Assembly (NCBI GenBank): GCA_016081115.2
Contig: JABTTQ020003010.1
Span: forward strand, 62,001 to 126,000
Length of the DNA: 64,000 nt
Direction of reading: 5' to 3'
From: Rehmannia glutinosa
Taxonomy: Eukaryota; Streptophyta; Magnoliopsida; Lamiales; Orobanchaceae
In this document: one piece after another, positions 23,291-33,863 of the stretch
Layout: each line of letters opens with the position of its first letter
Position numbering within the stretch: position 1 is the stretch's first letter
Position numbers and translations under genes: made by a program
The notes under the pieces: model-generated
Databases searched by the model: none
What the model was told of the DNA's origin: nothing
Seen by the model: the letters and a program-made list of their open reading frames with translations, nothing else

Positions 23291-24234
23291 TTCCATAGCC
23301 TTTAACAAGTCAGGGTGTTTGCTAGCCTCAGCATATGTGTTAGGCTCCTTTTCAGTAGAAACATTAGCAAGAAAAGAGATGTAGGTATTGGATAAATGAT
23401 AAGAAATAGTATAAGGAAAAGTAGGACAAACATAGGATGTACAGAAGCACCTTTGGCCGAGGGAGCAACGTGGTGGGAGACAATGGGAAAGGAGAACAAG
23501 AGTTAGTGACATAATCCCGTAGCAACACAGGGGGTTTATGTGGTCTAGTACTTCTTCTAGGAGGAGTACATGAAGGATCAACAAAGACAGGGGGAGGAGA
23601 AGAAGTAACACCGAAAGAAGATGGAATAGAGAATGGTCAAGGAAATAAAACGGTGGATCGTGAGAAATAGGAGAGGTATTGGAATGAAAAGGAAACTCAT
23701 GCTCAACAAAAATAACATCCCTTGACACCAAAATTTGATGAGTATCCATGTTATACAACTTGTACCCCTTCTTCCCCACTCATAACCCACAAAAACACAC
23801 TTATGAGACTGGTGTCAAATTTACCCTTGTGTGGTGTAGTATTAGTGGCACATGTCGGGCAACCAAAAGGTTTGAGTCTCCCATAATCGGAGGATGACCA
23901 AAAAGGATTTCATAGGGAGTCCTCCAACCAAGAACCACACTAGGCAGTCTATTAATAATGTAAGTAGCAGTGAGAAGAGAAAAATGCCAAAAAATGGCTG
24001 GGAGCATGTTACTGAAACATAAGTGCCCTTGCAACATTCAAAAGAGTCCTATATTTTCTCTCCACCACCCCATTTTGTTGAGGTGTATACACACAACTTC
24101 TCTGGTGTATAATCCCCAGGGAAAGAAAGAGTGCTTGACAAGAGTGATTAACAAACTCTCCCCCATTATCACTTCTAACAGTCTTCACATATCCCTTAAA
24201 TTGTGTTTGTATCATCTTAAAGAAATTGCCAACA
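23291..24234 (-). pseudogene. K2 integrase, C-terminal part, and link to reverse transcriptase
   Basis: The frame 24215-24009 holds the second catalytic Asp (VRSDNGGEFVN) and the Glu (NGVVERKYRTLL). It continues with 'FWHFSLLTATYIINRLPS' near 23950-24000. A hydrophobic, frameshifted linker then leads to 'NTYAEASKHPDLLKAME' at 23290-23340, where reverse transcriptase begins. The first half of the integrase is at 54936-55471, beyond T1. Confidence 0.85.
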
Positions 24235-24435
24235 TGTAAAACCCGTAATTTAGTTTTCTTATCCTAATTTATATTTTCTAATAATCATGTTTAAAAATGA
24301 TATATATATATATTATACATTTTTTTATTTTTTTATTTTTAGTAGGGAGCAGCATATGGTGTAATTGGATAATCCCATTTTTATACTTTTGCCATTATCG
24401 TCATTTTTCCATTATCTTCAACTTTAGCCCACTCC

Positions 24436-25753
24436 CAGGGCTGGCCCTGAGGGTAGTCACCGAGGGCGACCGCCTAGGGCCCCCGGTTTTGAGGGGCCCA
24501 ATTTTACATAGGCTTTTCTATAGGTATACATGTTTTATTTAAAATATATATAAGGGCCCCAAAAAAATTAAAAAATACTAAATGACAAAAATTAAAAAAT
24601 ACCAAATGACCCTTTTCTTTAAGATCATGTTCATCACTTGACACTAAAGCCATTGTCAACACCAAGATGGGAAAGTCATGTTAATAGTATCACAACTATA
24701 ATAACTCAACCTAATGAGATAAGATAAACTTTATTTAAATTATCAAGAGTTAGTGAAGATGCCAAATCTAGGAGTGAGTATCTTTAGCAACACATGAACT
24801 CGCGAATTTTGAGTTTCTACCGGGCATGACTATATTGTATAATATTTAAAAAAAAATGAATTGGTTAGCAAAAAATTACAATCTAAAGATATGCAAATTG
24901 ATGTTGCAATAATTAATTTAAAAGGATTGACTTCTTATTTGAAAAATATAGGAAATAAGGTTTCCAATCTGTTGTGGCATCAGCAAAAGAGATTGCATCT
25001 AGGATGAAAATTGATCTTGTTTTCCCTAAAAAAACGTACAACTCATAGGAAGAAACAATTTGATGAAAATTACAAAGAAGAGATATCAATCACCATAGGA
25101 ATCTTTTACTAATTAGTTTCTTGTTGTAATTGATTTTGCTATTTCATCTTTAAAGAGTAGATTTGAACAATTGGATGTCTTCGAAAATATTTTTTGTTTT
25201 TTGTTTAGTCCTAAGAAGTTGTTTTCAATGGATAAAAATAGATTGCATGAATGTTGTGTTAATCTTCAAGTTGCTCTAAAACATAATGAAAAATATGATA
25301 TTGATGCTAATGATTTATTTTCTGAATTACAAGTATTGCAAATGTGTTTAACAAAAGAAACAAAATTACCTATTGAAGTTCTTGAAATTGTAAAAGCATT
25401 GGATTATTTTCCAAAAGGTTTTTCAAAACTAAAATTGGTAAAACCACACTTGCATTCAACTATTTCTCAAGAAAGATTAAATGTGTTAGCAATTTTATGT
25501 ATTAGAAATAAGGTGTTGGAAAATCTTGATTTTGATGATCATGATTTTGCTTCTCAAAATACTAGAAGATCAAATTTTTTTCAAGGACTCTTTTATACTT
25601 TTTTTTGTTTTTTAGGTGTTATACTTATTGAATATTCTAGATGATGAAAAATATGTTTATTGTTTGATTAGCTTGAAGTTTTTTATTGTATTTTTTATAG
25701 TGCCCCTTTTTATCTTATCGCCAAGGGCTCCTGAATAGTCAGAGCTGGCCCTG
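24436..25753 (+). mobile_element. H1: degenerate hAT DNA transposon
   Basis: Terminal inverted repeats begin CAGGGCTGGCCCTGAG on the left and CAGGGCCAGCTCTGAC when the right end is read on the other strand. A transposase relic with a hAT dimerisation end lies inside. The corresponding place in the other T1 LTR (near 32462-32485) is unoccupied. No clean 8-bp duplication is seen: the flanks read cccactcc and cccatgtt. At 1,318 bases the element is much shorter than an autonomous hAT, so it is internally deleted. Confidence 0.85.
24885..25644 (+). pseudogene. hAT transposase relic (C-terminal dimerisation region)
   Basis: The reading 25171-25644 includes 'DLFSELQVLQ', 'ALDYFPKGFSKLKLVKPHL' and 'STISQERLNVLAILCI'. 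This is the end of hAT transposases of the type annotated as zinc-finger MYM-like or TTF-type in plants. Upstream pieces (RKKQFDENY near 25050; SSLKSRFEQL near 25150) are in shifted frames. The BED-type zinc finger and the catalytic core are absent. It could not move the element on its own. Confidence 0.75.
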
Positions 25754-26029
25754 CCCATGTTATTATTATCAGCAAAGTTAAGAATTTGTATTCTTATTTC
25801 TTCCTCAGACCAACCAATTCTATTTATCTTCTCCAAACTCATTTTCTAATTCAACCAAAGATATACACAAGGTAAGTTCACGTTGATCCTCATTTCATTC
25901 AATTGTCATCAAACTTCATTTTTTTTACCATACTCAATGCAATTTTTCTCTCCGGTGGAGTTTCATCGGAGTTCATCGGTGATGCGGGATGGGATGTGCA
26001 ATATTTATTTATTTTATACTTTTTGGTGT

Positions 26030-26345
26030 TGTGTATGTGTAAGTGTATATGTGTGGGTGTGTGTGTGTTGGGTATGTGCATGTGTAATTATGTGTGTGTA
26101 ATTATATATTTGTGTGTTATGTGTGTGTGAAACTATATATATGTGTGTGTGTGTTTTGTGTGTGTAATTATATATATATTATATATATATATATATATAT
26201 ATCACAAGTGTTCTGTGTGTGCGTGTCTTGTGATTATGAGTGTGAAATTTTATTTTGTGTATGTGTGTGCGTGTTCGTGTGTTTGTGTGTGTGGTGATGT
26301 GTGTGTGTGTGCTGCGTGTCCCGGGTGTGTGTAGCGATGAGTTGT
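26030..26345. repeat. TG-rich and (AT)n microsatellite zone in T1 LTR
   Basis: Imperfect TG/TGTG runs surround a pure AT run near 26160-26202. The same zone recurs in the other LTR (32755-32845 and 53171-53360). The Cys/Val/Tyr-rich reading frames here are translations of the repeat. Confidence 0.9.
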
Positions 26346-27184
26346 GTGTGAGTTTTCGTCTCCAGGAAATGAGTTCTACCGAAACGAAGGGAAGTCGAAG
26401 GTGACAAAAGGGGCGACTGGGAATGGGGTCTTTTCAAGTAGGGGCTTGAGTTTGAAAATTTGATAGAGATTACGGCTAAATTGGGAATTTCGATGATTTA
26501 CATATTTGACCCCTTGAAGTTTCATTTCAGTCCAAATTTCAAATCAAAGTTTCCAGAATTTTCTATTCAGTCACAAACAAGTTTCAATTCAGTCCAGATT
26601 TTTATTTAAAATTTTCAGATTTTCAAATTAACCCCTATAACTTATTTGGACTTTTTGGATCTATTTAATTTGACCCTGCAAGTTTTCAATTTAGTCTAAA
26701 ACTAAAATTTACTTTTAACTTCTTTCAATTTAAACATCCAAACTTATATTTTTAGTCAAATATTCATATAATAAAAGTCCCGGGCTATTTTATAAGTATA
26801 GTAATTAATTAGAAGTTACTACTTAATCTCTAAGCCTAAATCATGTTAATTTATATTGTAGGCGACGAAGAACCGTACAATTAGGACTTCTACTTTCGAG
26901 CTTTTTGTGCATCTACTTTATTTTGCTGATTGAGGTAGGGATTCTTATCACATTTTATGTGTATAATTCATTGTCCTTGTTAAATGCCTAAACTGTCCAA
27001 TTATGTGAATTACGCATTTTTCAATGGTCAAATGATATGCATAATTATGTGAATTATGTGCTTTTGATGTATTACATATATGCATAATTATGTGAATTAT
27101 ATGTTTTTAATGTGCTATATGATATGATTAATTTTTATGAATTATATGTTTTTCATTACAATGAATGTTATGTATATTATGTAA

Positions 27185-27485
27185 TGGAAACTTTTTGGCC
27201 ACGTGCCATGGGAAAGGAAAAATATGGCATTCGTGCCACGGGAAAGGAAAAAATTTTGGTCTCGTGCCGCAGGAAAGAAAAATATGGCATTCGTGCCATG
27301 GGAAAGGAAAATTTTTGCCCACGTGCCACGGGAAAGAAAAAATGTGGCATTTATGCTTATGAGAAAGGAAACTTTTTGGCCACGTACCACGGAAAAGGAA
27401 AATATGGCATTCGTGCCACGGGAAAAGAAATTTTTGGCCTCGTGCCTTGGGAAAGGAAAAAAATGGCATTCATGCCTATAGGAAA
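27185..27485 (+). repeat. 30-bp tandem array in T1 5' LTR
   Basis: About ten units of about 30 bases alternate between two types: 'ttttggccacgtgccacggg' and 'tatggcattcgtgccacggg', each followed by an A/G-rich spacer (aaaggaaaa). Two units keep the palindrome CACGTG (27200-27205, 27320-27325). The 3' LTR array has about eight units. The array lies about 490 bases before the LTR end and could be part of the element's promoter or a structural repeat. Confidence 0.88.
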
Positions 27486-27974
27486 GCTTATGTGCTATTT
27501 GGCTTATGCCAACGGGAGAGGTTATGTGCTATTCGGCGTATGCCAATGGAAAATATTATGTGTTAATTTATATAGTTGTGCACTTTTCGTATTTAGCTTG
27601 GACATCTTTATCTCTACTGAGTATGTGATTACTCACCCCTAAATTCAAATTCTTTTCATATCATACGGATGGATGCGTTGCAGATGTGGGGGAATAGCCG
27701 ATGATTTCACTTTTAATTATTTCAATTTCAAGAACTATGAACTCGTTTTAAATTTTGAACAATTGTGATGTACTATTTTCTTTTAATTTATTTCAAAGTG
27801 TTTTGAGTGGATTTTTAATTTTTGACAAATACTCTATAATTATTTCTTAAGACTTAAAGTATTCTTATTATAGCTTCCGCTAAACTGTTCATTTATCTAT
27901 TTATAAAAAAAACATGATTTTCTCAAAATATAGTAACGCTAAAAATACATTTCAAAAAGTAGGGCGTTACAGTA

Positions 27975-27986
27975 TGGTATCAGAGC
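27975..27986 (+). other. T1 primer-binding site (tRNA-Met)
   Basis: TGGTATCAGAGC, three bases after the LTR end at 27971, complementary to initiator tRNA-Met. Confidence 0.95.
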
Positions 27987-28449
27987 AGGTCTACTTTCTT
28001 GTAGACTTGCAATTTTTAAATTTTTTTCCTATAAAAAAATTAAAATGGCTATCCCTTTCCATCGCGCTCCATCCAACCAGGTAACATTTATTTAATTTTT
28101 GCATCATTAGAAATTGGGAAAGTATGATATGTGAATTATGAAAGTTTATGTAAATTTTTATGTGACTTGTTAGAACTTACGAATGTGTTCTTTGATTCGT
28201 TACATGATTTTTACATTTCGTGTATGCCACTTTAGATGTAGAGAACAACGTAAAATAGCGATTCATAATGAACTATAGAAAAACAACATGTATTTTCTTT
28301 ATAATATGATATAGAGTTGAATGACTCATATGATTAACTTTTGACTTTCGATTGGCCCGCACATTTAAAAATACTAGAAAGTCTGATGCATTATAGAATC
28401 AATCTGCGATGAGAGTTTAAACTTAGTTATTTTATTTTTACTGTAGATA

Positions 28450-29400
28450 ATGCCGCAACGTAGAGACAATTTGAACTCGTCACTTAACTCAAACCAATGC
28501 CAGGGGGATGCTGGCAATGCCCTATTGGCTAATCTCATAAACCTGTTGCAAAAGCTACCCCAACAGAACACCTCACCACCTACAATGGGCCACTAAGTTG
28601 GTGGAAATAAGAACGCCCATATTCTGGAGCAATTTCGGAGGTTTCGTACACAGACTTTCAATGGCCGTGATGGGCCTTTTGTGGTTGAAGAGTGGTTATG
28701 TGCGATGGAGAGAATTTTCGCTCGTATACCTAGCACAGATGCACAACAAATTTCATGTGCCACTTTCCAATTCGTAGAGGATGCTGATCACTGGTGGAGG
28801 CATTCTGCCGTTCGCGGACAACTCAATGACATGGCCTGGACCAATTTCAAATGGGAAGTCATGCAACAATACTTTCCTCAGTCGTACAGAGATCAAAAGG
28901 ATACTGAATTTTTGGAATTGAAGCAAGGTGGCATGATAGTCATCGAATATGAACGCAAATTTAACCAGCTAGCGAGGTTCGCCACACACTTGGTGGACAC
29001 AGGCGAAAAGAGGGCAAAGAGGTTTCGTAGAGGACTACGACCTGAGATTGGCAGTGTATTGGCTTGTTTGGGGACAACGACTTATGAAGAACTCCTTTCA
29101 CGAGCTCAAGAAGTGGCTTATTATGCGAAATTGACGATCGGACTCAAAAGATCAAGCGATGTTTTAGGGAAAAGAAAATGGAATGGGCCAACTCAGGGAA
29201 CAGGGACTGGCAATCAGGGTAAACAGATCAGAACTAAGGAAAATGCTATTCTGGTGGCACTGAAAGAGAAACCAACATGTACATCATGCGGAAAGAATCA
29301 TTTTGGGGAGTGTCTTTTAGGGAAATGAGTGTGTTTTCGGTGCCATCAACCAGGTCACAATGCTACATTTTGCACCACCTACACTGATAAGGGAAAGGCA
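28450..29400 (+). pseudogene. T1 Gag
   Basis: The capsid protein. ATG 28450 (MPQRRDN) opens a frame that is interrupted by TAA at 28594 and otherwise runs to TGA at 29326-29328. The Gag domain is clear: 'FNGRDGPFVVEEWLCAMERI', 'DADHWWRHSAV', 'FPQSYRDQKDTEFLELKQG'. The first knuckle is CTSCGKNHFGEC. The TGA stands where a Gly or similar codon is expected, followed in the same frame by the CCHC knuckle CFRCHQPGHNATFC. Two nonsense codons, no frameshift before 29400. Confidence 0.88.
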
Positions 29401-29454
29401 CCCACTGGACAAGCACGTGTATATGTTATGACATAGTAGGAAGCTCAACAGAGC

Positions 29455-29810
29455 CCGGGAACTCTAACTGGTATGCTACATGTTTTCGATACACCTGCTC
29501 TTGTGCTATTTGATACTGGTGCTACACATTCCTTTAGTTCTGTTGATTTCCATGCTAAAACCCAACTCAAGACCTACACTATTAGCGACATGCTAGAAAT
29601 AAGCCTCCCATCCAGAAAAAACAATAAGTACTGGTTTAGTGATTAACAATGTGGAGTTGAATTTTGATGGGAAGGGTTTAGAAGCGGATTTGCATGTGAT
29701 TAGGATGAAGGATTTTGATATCATCTTAGGAATGGATTGGTTGAATAAGTACAGGGCTAACATAAAATGTCACGAGAGAGAAATAACCCTTAAATGGAGA
29801 TGAATTCACA
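29455..29810 (+). pseudogene. T1 aspartic protease
   Basis: The active site is F-D-T-G-A-T-H-S near 29510-29535. A frameshift follows, then 'DFDIILGMDWLNKYRANIKC' near 29705-29770, the standard gypsy protease to reverse transcriptase junction. The frame ends near 29803. Confidence 0.85.
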
Positions 29811-30142
29811 TTTTTCGGAGCGAGAGTAAGTGGTATGCCCCGAATGATATTAGCAATGAAGACAGTCAAGATGTTGAAGAAAGGAAATTGTCGGGGTTAT
29901 CGGTGAATGTGATGGACACTCGGTTCTTTGAGAAAACCCTCATGGAAGTCCGGTTATGCGTGAGTATCTTCGCGTCTTTCGAGAAGATTTGCCAAGAGTA
30001 CCTCCAAATCGACCAATAGAGTTTACAATTGATTTGATTTCGGGAGCTGCCCCTATATAGAAAGCACCATATAGAATGGCACCCAAGGAGCTTCAGGAAC
30101 TAAAATCAGCTGCAAGAACTTCTGGATATTACAGAAGGTTTA
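29811..30142 (+). pseudogene. T1 reverse transcriptase, core deleted
   Basis: Only the entry (APYRMAPKELQELK near 30065-30105) and then the thumb/connection start (GYYRRF) remain. The fingers and palm with the catalytic Asp-Asp box are gone. At the junction a 20-base word, ggatattacagaaggtttat, occurs twice (30124-30143 and 30155-30174), a scar expected from template switching or illegitimate repair. Confidence 0.8.
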
Positions 30143-30676
30143 TTGGGCCTTGTAGGATATTACAGAAGGTTTATCGAAGGATTTTCGAAAATAGCAGGCC
30201 CGATGACCAAACTCACAAGAACGGGTGAGAAGTTTGTTTGGACTGAGAGGTGCGAGCAAAGCTTCCAAGAACTCAAACGGCGTTTAATCTCAGCATCGGT
30301 TTTGACAATTCCAAATAGTACAGATGGTTTTGTAATCTACAGTGATGCCTCAAAACAAGGGTTAGAGTGTGTTTTGATGCAGAATGGTAAAGTGGTTGCT
30401 TATGCTTCAAAGCAAATAAAACGTCATGAGCTCAATTACCCTACACACGACTTGGAGTTGGCAGCAGTCATGCACGTCTTAAAGATATGGCATCACTATT
30501 TATACGGGGAGAAACGCGAGATTTATACGGATCATCCGAGTTTGAAGTATTTCTTCACACAAAAGGAGTTGAACATGAGACAGAGGAGATGGTTGGAACT
30601 TGTTAAAGATTACGATTGTGCGATCCATTATCATCGGGTAAGGCTAACGTCAGTAGAGATGCACTTAGTCGGATGA
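30143..30676 (+). pseudogene. T1 RNase H
   Basis: A continuous frame from 'GLVGYYRRFIEGFSKIAGPM' through the RNase H domain 'FVIYSDASKQGLECVLMQ', with 'YPTHDLELAAVMHVLKIW' and 'IYTDHPSLKYF'. It degrades the RNA strand during copying. The catalytic acidic residues (Asp of YSDAS, Glu of DLELAA, Asp of TDHPSL) are present. The usual 'GLGCVL' reads GLECVL. The end 'KANVVADALSR' is frameshifted. Confidence 0.88.
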
Positions 30677-31535
30677 ACAGAGGAACAATTGCAAGTATGT
30701 TCATAGAACAAAGAGGAAATTATTGAGGAATTTGCTAAAATGAAAATAGAATTTATAATTCCACCGAAAAAGATCGAGGCGATACTAAAAAGACATTGGT
30801 GGTCCAACCAACGTTCGAAGTGACATTAAGGAAGCACAAATGAATGATGATTTTTTGTGCAAAATGAGGAAGAAAACTTTAGCTGGAGAAGTTAAAGGTT
30901 TTGAGATAGCAGACGATGGTGCATTGGTGTATGAAGGAGAATATGTGTACCTAAGAACGATGAATTAAGAAGAAAAATATTGGTAGAGGTCCATTGTACA
31001 CCTTACACAGACACACCGGTGGGACGAAAATGTATCAAGATCTTAAAGCGGTTTTCTGGTGGAGAAATATGAAAGGGAGCATCGGAAAATTTGTGGAGAA
31101 GTGTTTGATGTGTCAGGAAGTGAAAGCCGAACACCAACGACCTTCAGGATTATTGAGACCACTTTAGATTCCAGAGTCGAAATGGGAACACATGAACATG
31201 AATTTTGTAGTAGGTTTACCAAGTTCAAATCGTGGAAATCAAGCTATTTGGGTTGTCGTAGACCATTTAACAAAGTCAGCGCACTTTCTGCCAATCAAGA
31301 TGACGCACAGTCTAGAACAATTGACACAACTTTATATCAAGGAAATTGTGAGATTACATGGGATCCAAGATTCACATCAAAATTTTGGGGTGGTCTACAA
31401 AAAGCGATGGGGACGAAACTCAATTTCACAGCTTTCCATCCTCAGACAGACGGACAATTTGAAAGAACCATTCAAATCTTAGAAGATTTACTGAGGGGTT
31501 GTATTTTGGATTTTGATGATAATTAGGAGAAATAC
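30677..31535 (+). pseudogene. T1 integrase, zinc domain and catalytic core
   Basis: The zinc-binding part is readable across frames near 30985-31125 (Cys-x2-Cys in KCLMCQEVKAEHQRP). The core begins MNMNFVVGLPSSNRG: the first catalytic Asp of the usual M-D-F is Asn, from AAT at 31201-31203. After 'EIVRLHG' near 31360 about nine codons that should carry the second Asp are missing. The text then resumes with DPRFTSKFW in another frame. The Glu is present in TDGQFERTIQ. The enzyme would be inactive even if translated. Confidence 0.82.
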
Positions 31536-32264
31536 TTGAGTCTTGTGGAATTCTCTTACAACTACAGCTACCAGGCGACAATCGGAATGACCCCTTATGA
31601 AGCCCTATATGGCAGAAAGTGTAGATCCTCTATCTATTGGGACAAAGTTGGTGAGAAGAAAGTGTTAGGTCCCGAGCTAGTCGAGCAGATGGTCAAGGTT
31701 ATTGAGAAAGTCAGAGATAGAATAAAAATAGCCCAAGACCGGCATAAATCTTATGCAGATCAGATAAGGAAAGACCTACAGTTTGAAATAGGAGAGAAAG
31801 TTTTCTTAAAGGTTGCACCGACCAAAGGAATAGTAAGATTTGGCAGGAAGGGAAAACTCAGACCTAGGTTCATTGGACCATTTGAGATATTGGAGCGAGT
31901 CGGGGATGTAGCTTATAGATTGACGTTACCGCTAGAGCTAGCAGCAGTTCATAACGTATTTCACATGTCTATGTTGAGGAAATATGTCCACGATCCAAGC
32001 CACGTAGTCAGTCATGAAGCACTGAAAGTCAACCAAGACATGACTTACGAAGAAAAATCGGTGGCTATCCTTAACAAGAAGATACACAAGTTGAGAAATA
32101 GACACATCACCTTGGTCAAGATTCAGTGTACTAGACATGGTCAAAAATATGCGACGTGGGAGCGTGAAGCTAAGATTCGAGCCAAGTATCCTGAATCATT
32201 CCATCAACCGGGTAAGCTTGAAATTTCTAGGACGAAATTTTTTTGTAAGAGGGGTAGGATGTAA
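31536..32264 (+). pseudogene. T1 integrase C-terminus with chromodomain-like tail
   Basis: Open for 242 codons. 'SLVEFSYNYSYQATIGMTPY' is the end of the core. The GPY/F-type module reads 'FIGPFEILERVGDVAYRLTL' and 'HNVFHMSMLRKY'. The tail 'VAILNKKIHKLRNRHITLVK … WERE' resembles the degenerate chromodomain of Tekay integrases, thought to guide insertion into heterochromatin. The stop codon overlaps the first bases of the 3' LTR. It is the longest intact frame in T1. Confidence 0.85.
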
Positions 32265-32845
32265 AACCCGTAATTTAGTTTTCTTATCCTGATTTATTTT
32301 TTCTAATTATCATGTTTAAAAATAATATATATATATATATATATATATATTATACATTTTTATTATTTTATTTTTAGTGGGAGCGAAAGATATGGTGTAA
32401 TTGGATAACCCCATTTTTATACTTTTGCCATTATCATCATTTTTCCATTATCTTCAACTTTAGCCCATTCCCATCCCCCCATGTTATCATTATCAGCAAA
32501 GTTAAGAATTTGTATTCTTATTTCTTCCTCAAACCAACCAATTCTATTTATCTTCTCCAAACTCATTTTCTAATTCAACCAAAGATATACACAACGTAAG
32601 TTCAAGTTAATCCTCCTTTCATTCAATTGTCATCAAACTTCATATTTGTTTTTACCATACTCAATGCAATTTTTCTCTCCGGTGGAGTTTTTCCGGAGTT
32701 CATCGGAGATGCGGGATGGGATGTGCAATATTTATTTATTTTATACTTTTTGGTGTTGTGTATGTGTAGGTGTATATGTGTGCGTGTGTGTCTTGGGTAT
32801 GCGCAGTGTAATTATGTGTGTGTAATTATATATTTGTGTGTTATG
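32260..32845 (+). repeat. T1 3' LTR, first part
   Basis: Preceded by the purine tract GTAAGAGGGGTAGGA (32245-32259). Starts tgtaaaaccc like the 5' LTR. Interrupted at the TTATG target by K3 and resumes at 53176. Confidence 0.92.
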
Positions 32846-33660
32846 TGTTGTAGTTTTTTCAAAGTAGAGGTCCGAAAACAGTAAGCTGAAATGGTGGAAA
32901 TCATATTTCGTAAACTCAAAAGAGAATAACTTGAGGCGTGCTTGGAATGCACTGTCCTTAAGGAATTTATTTTGGTAATTCCCCCAGGATTCAACAGGTA
33001 AGAAAAATGGCAGTGATATTATAGTAACTTGACAAGTTATTAAGTTGCGAGAAAATGAAAAAGAGGAGGACTATGCTTTTGTTCTTTTTTCTGTTTTCCA
33101 AATCAGCTAAGTGAGGAATATATATAAAGCCACTGCCAACGGCTAACACCCACAAAATAGGAAGAATTGTTTTTTCAGAAAATAGAATAAAAAACCCACG
33201 TTGGAGTGAGGCACAAATAGGAACAAAAAATTCAACTGCACATGTTCAGCGGCCTTGAGATAAGGGATTGAAATTTTTCAGTTTTCAGAAAGTAGGAACA
33301 AACTTTTGAATAAATAAGAATAGTCTCCCCACTTGCCAACTAATAGGAACGGCATTCTTTAGAATTTAGATAAGACTTAAAAATGGTTAAACCAAGATAA
33401 AGTTTCACAAAATTAATTTTAAAGTAGCAAAACAAACCGGGTCGAGCCCGTATCACCCGCGCGTAGGGAGGGCAAATCGGTGATTTTACACTCGAAATCG
33501 CAAATTTGGCCCAGCTCTTTATGTGCGCTAGGCCTCCTTATTCTCTTGGCCCATTATTACTAAGCTCATAATGGTCTCCCATTGATAAAGAGGATAAAAC
33601 TTGTTTTGGTTTCCTATGTGGGATTGAAAATCGTTTAAAAACACTCTTTTAAATACAACA
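32846..33660 (-). repeat. K3 3' LTR
   Basis: 815 bases. It contains about 110 bases near 32905-33030 that are missing from the 5' LTR copy. Confidence 0.9.
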
Positions 33661-33863
33661 ATCTCCTACATGTTTTTAAAAGATTTTATAAGAATAAAAA
33701 TGAATAATTTGTGGGTTACAAAAAGAGTGTCGAATACATCGAACGGTGTCATTTAGACTATGAACCGGACCTAGAATGATAAGATTTAAACTATCGAGTT
33801 TTGGTGAAGCTTGTAGCTTCTATGAACCAAATACTCTTTATTGTAAGTTAAAATCTCACTAGT
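33661..33863 (-). other. K3 3' untranslated part up to the S2 insertion
   Basis: The minus strand ends GTAGGAGAT against the LTR, a plausible purine tract. No coding is seen. It continues beyond S2 at 48110. Confidence 0.6.

Larger units (their letters stand above)
24235..27971 (+). repeat. T1 5' LTR (contains hAT insertion H1)
   Basis: Starts tgtaaaaccc and ends agggcgttaca. About 2.4 kb without H1. It contains a TG-rich microsatellite zone (26030-26345) and a 30-bp tandem array (27185-27485). The 3' LTR (32260-32845 plus 53176-54935) lacks H1, so H1 arrived after T1. Confidence 0.92.

Noticed and set aside
25883..26334. Cys/Val/Tyr-rich small frames
   Set aside because: These are translations of TG and AT microsatellite runs.
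27185..27485. Regular repeats that could be mistaken for a CRISPR array
   Set aside because: Units are contiguous, without unique spacers of constant length, in a plant retrotransposon LTR.
27112..27642. A 176-codon frame with repeated GKEKYGIRATGKE-like units
   Set aside because: It is the translation of the 30-bp tandem array in the T1 LTR, and all other frames and the opposite strand are also open through the same units. There is no reason to call it a protein.
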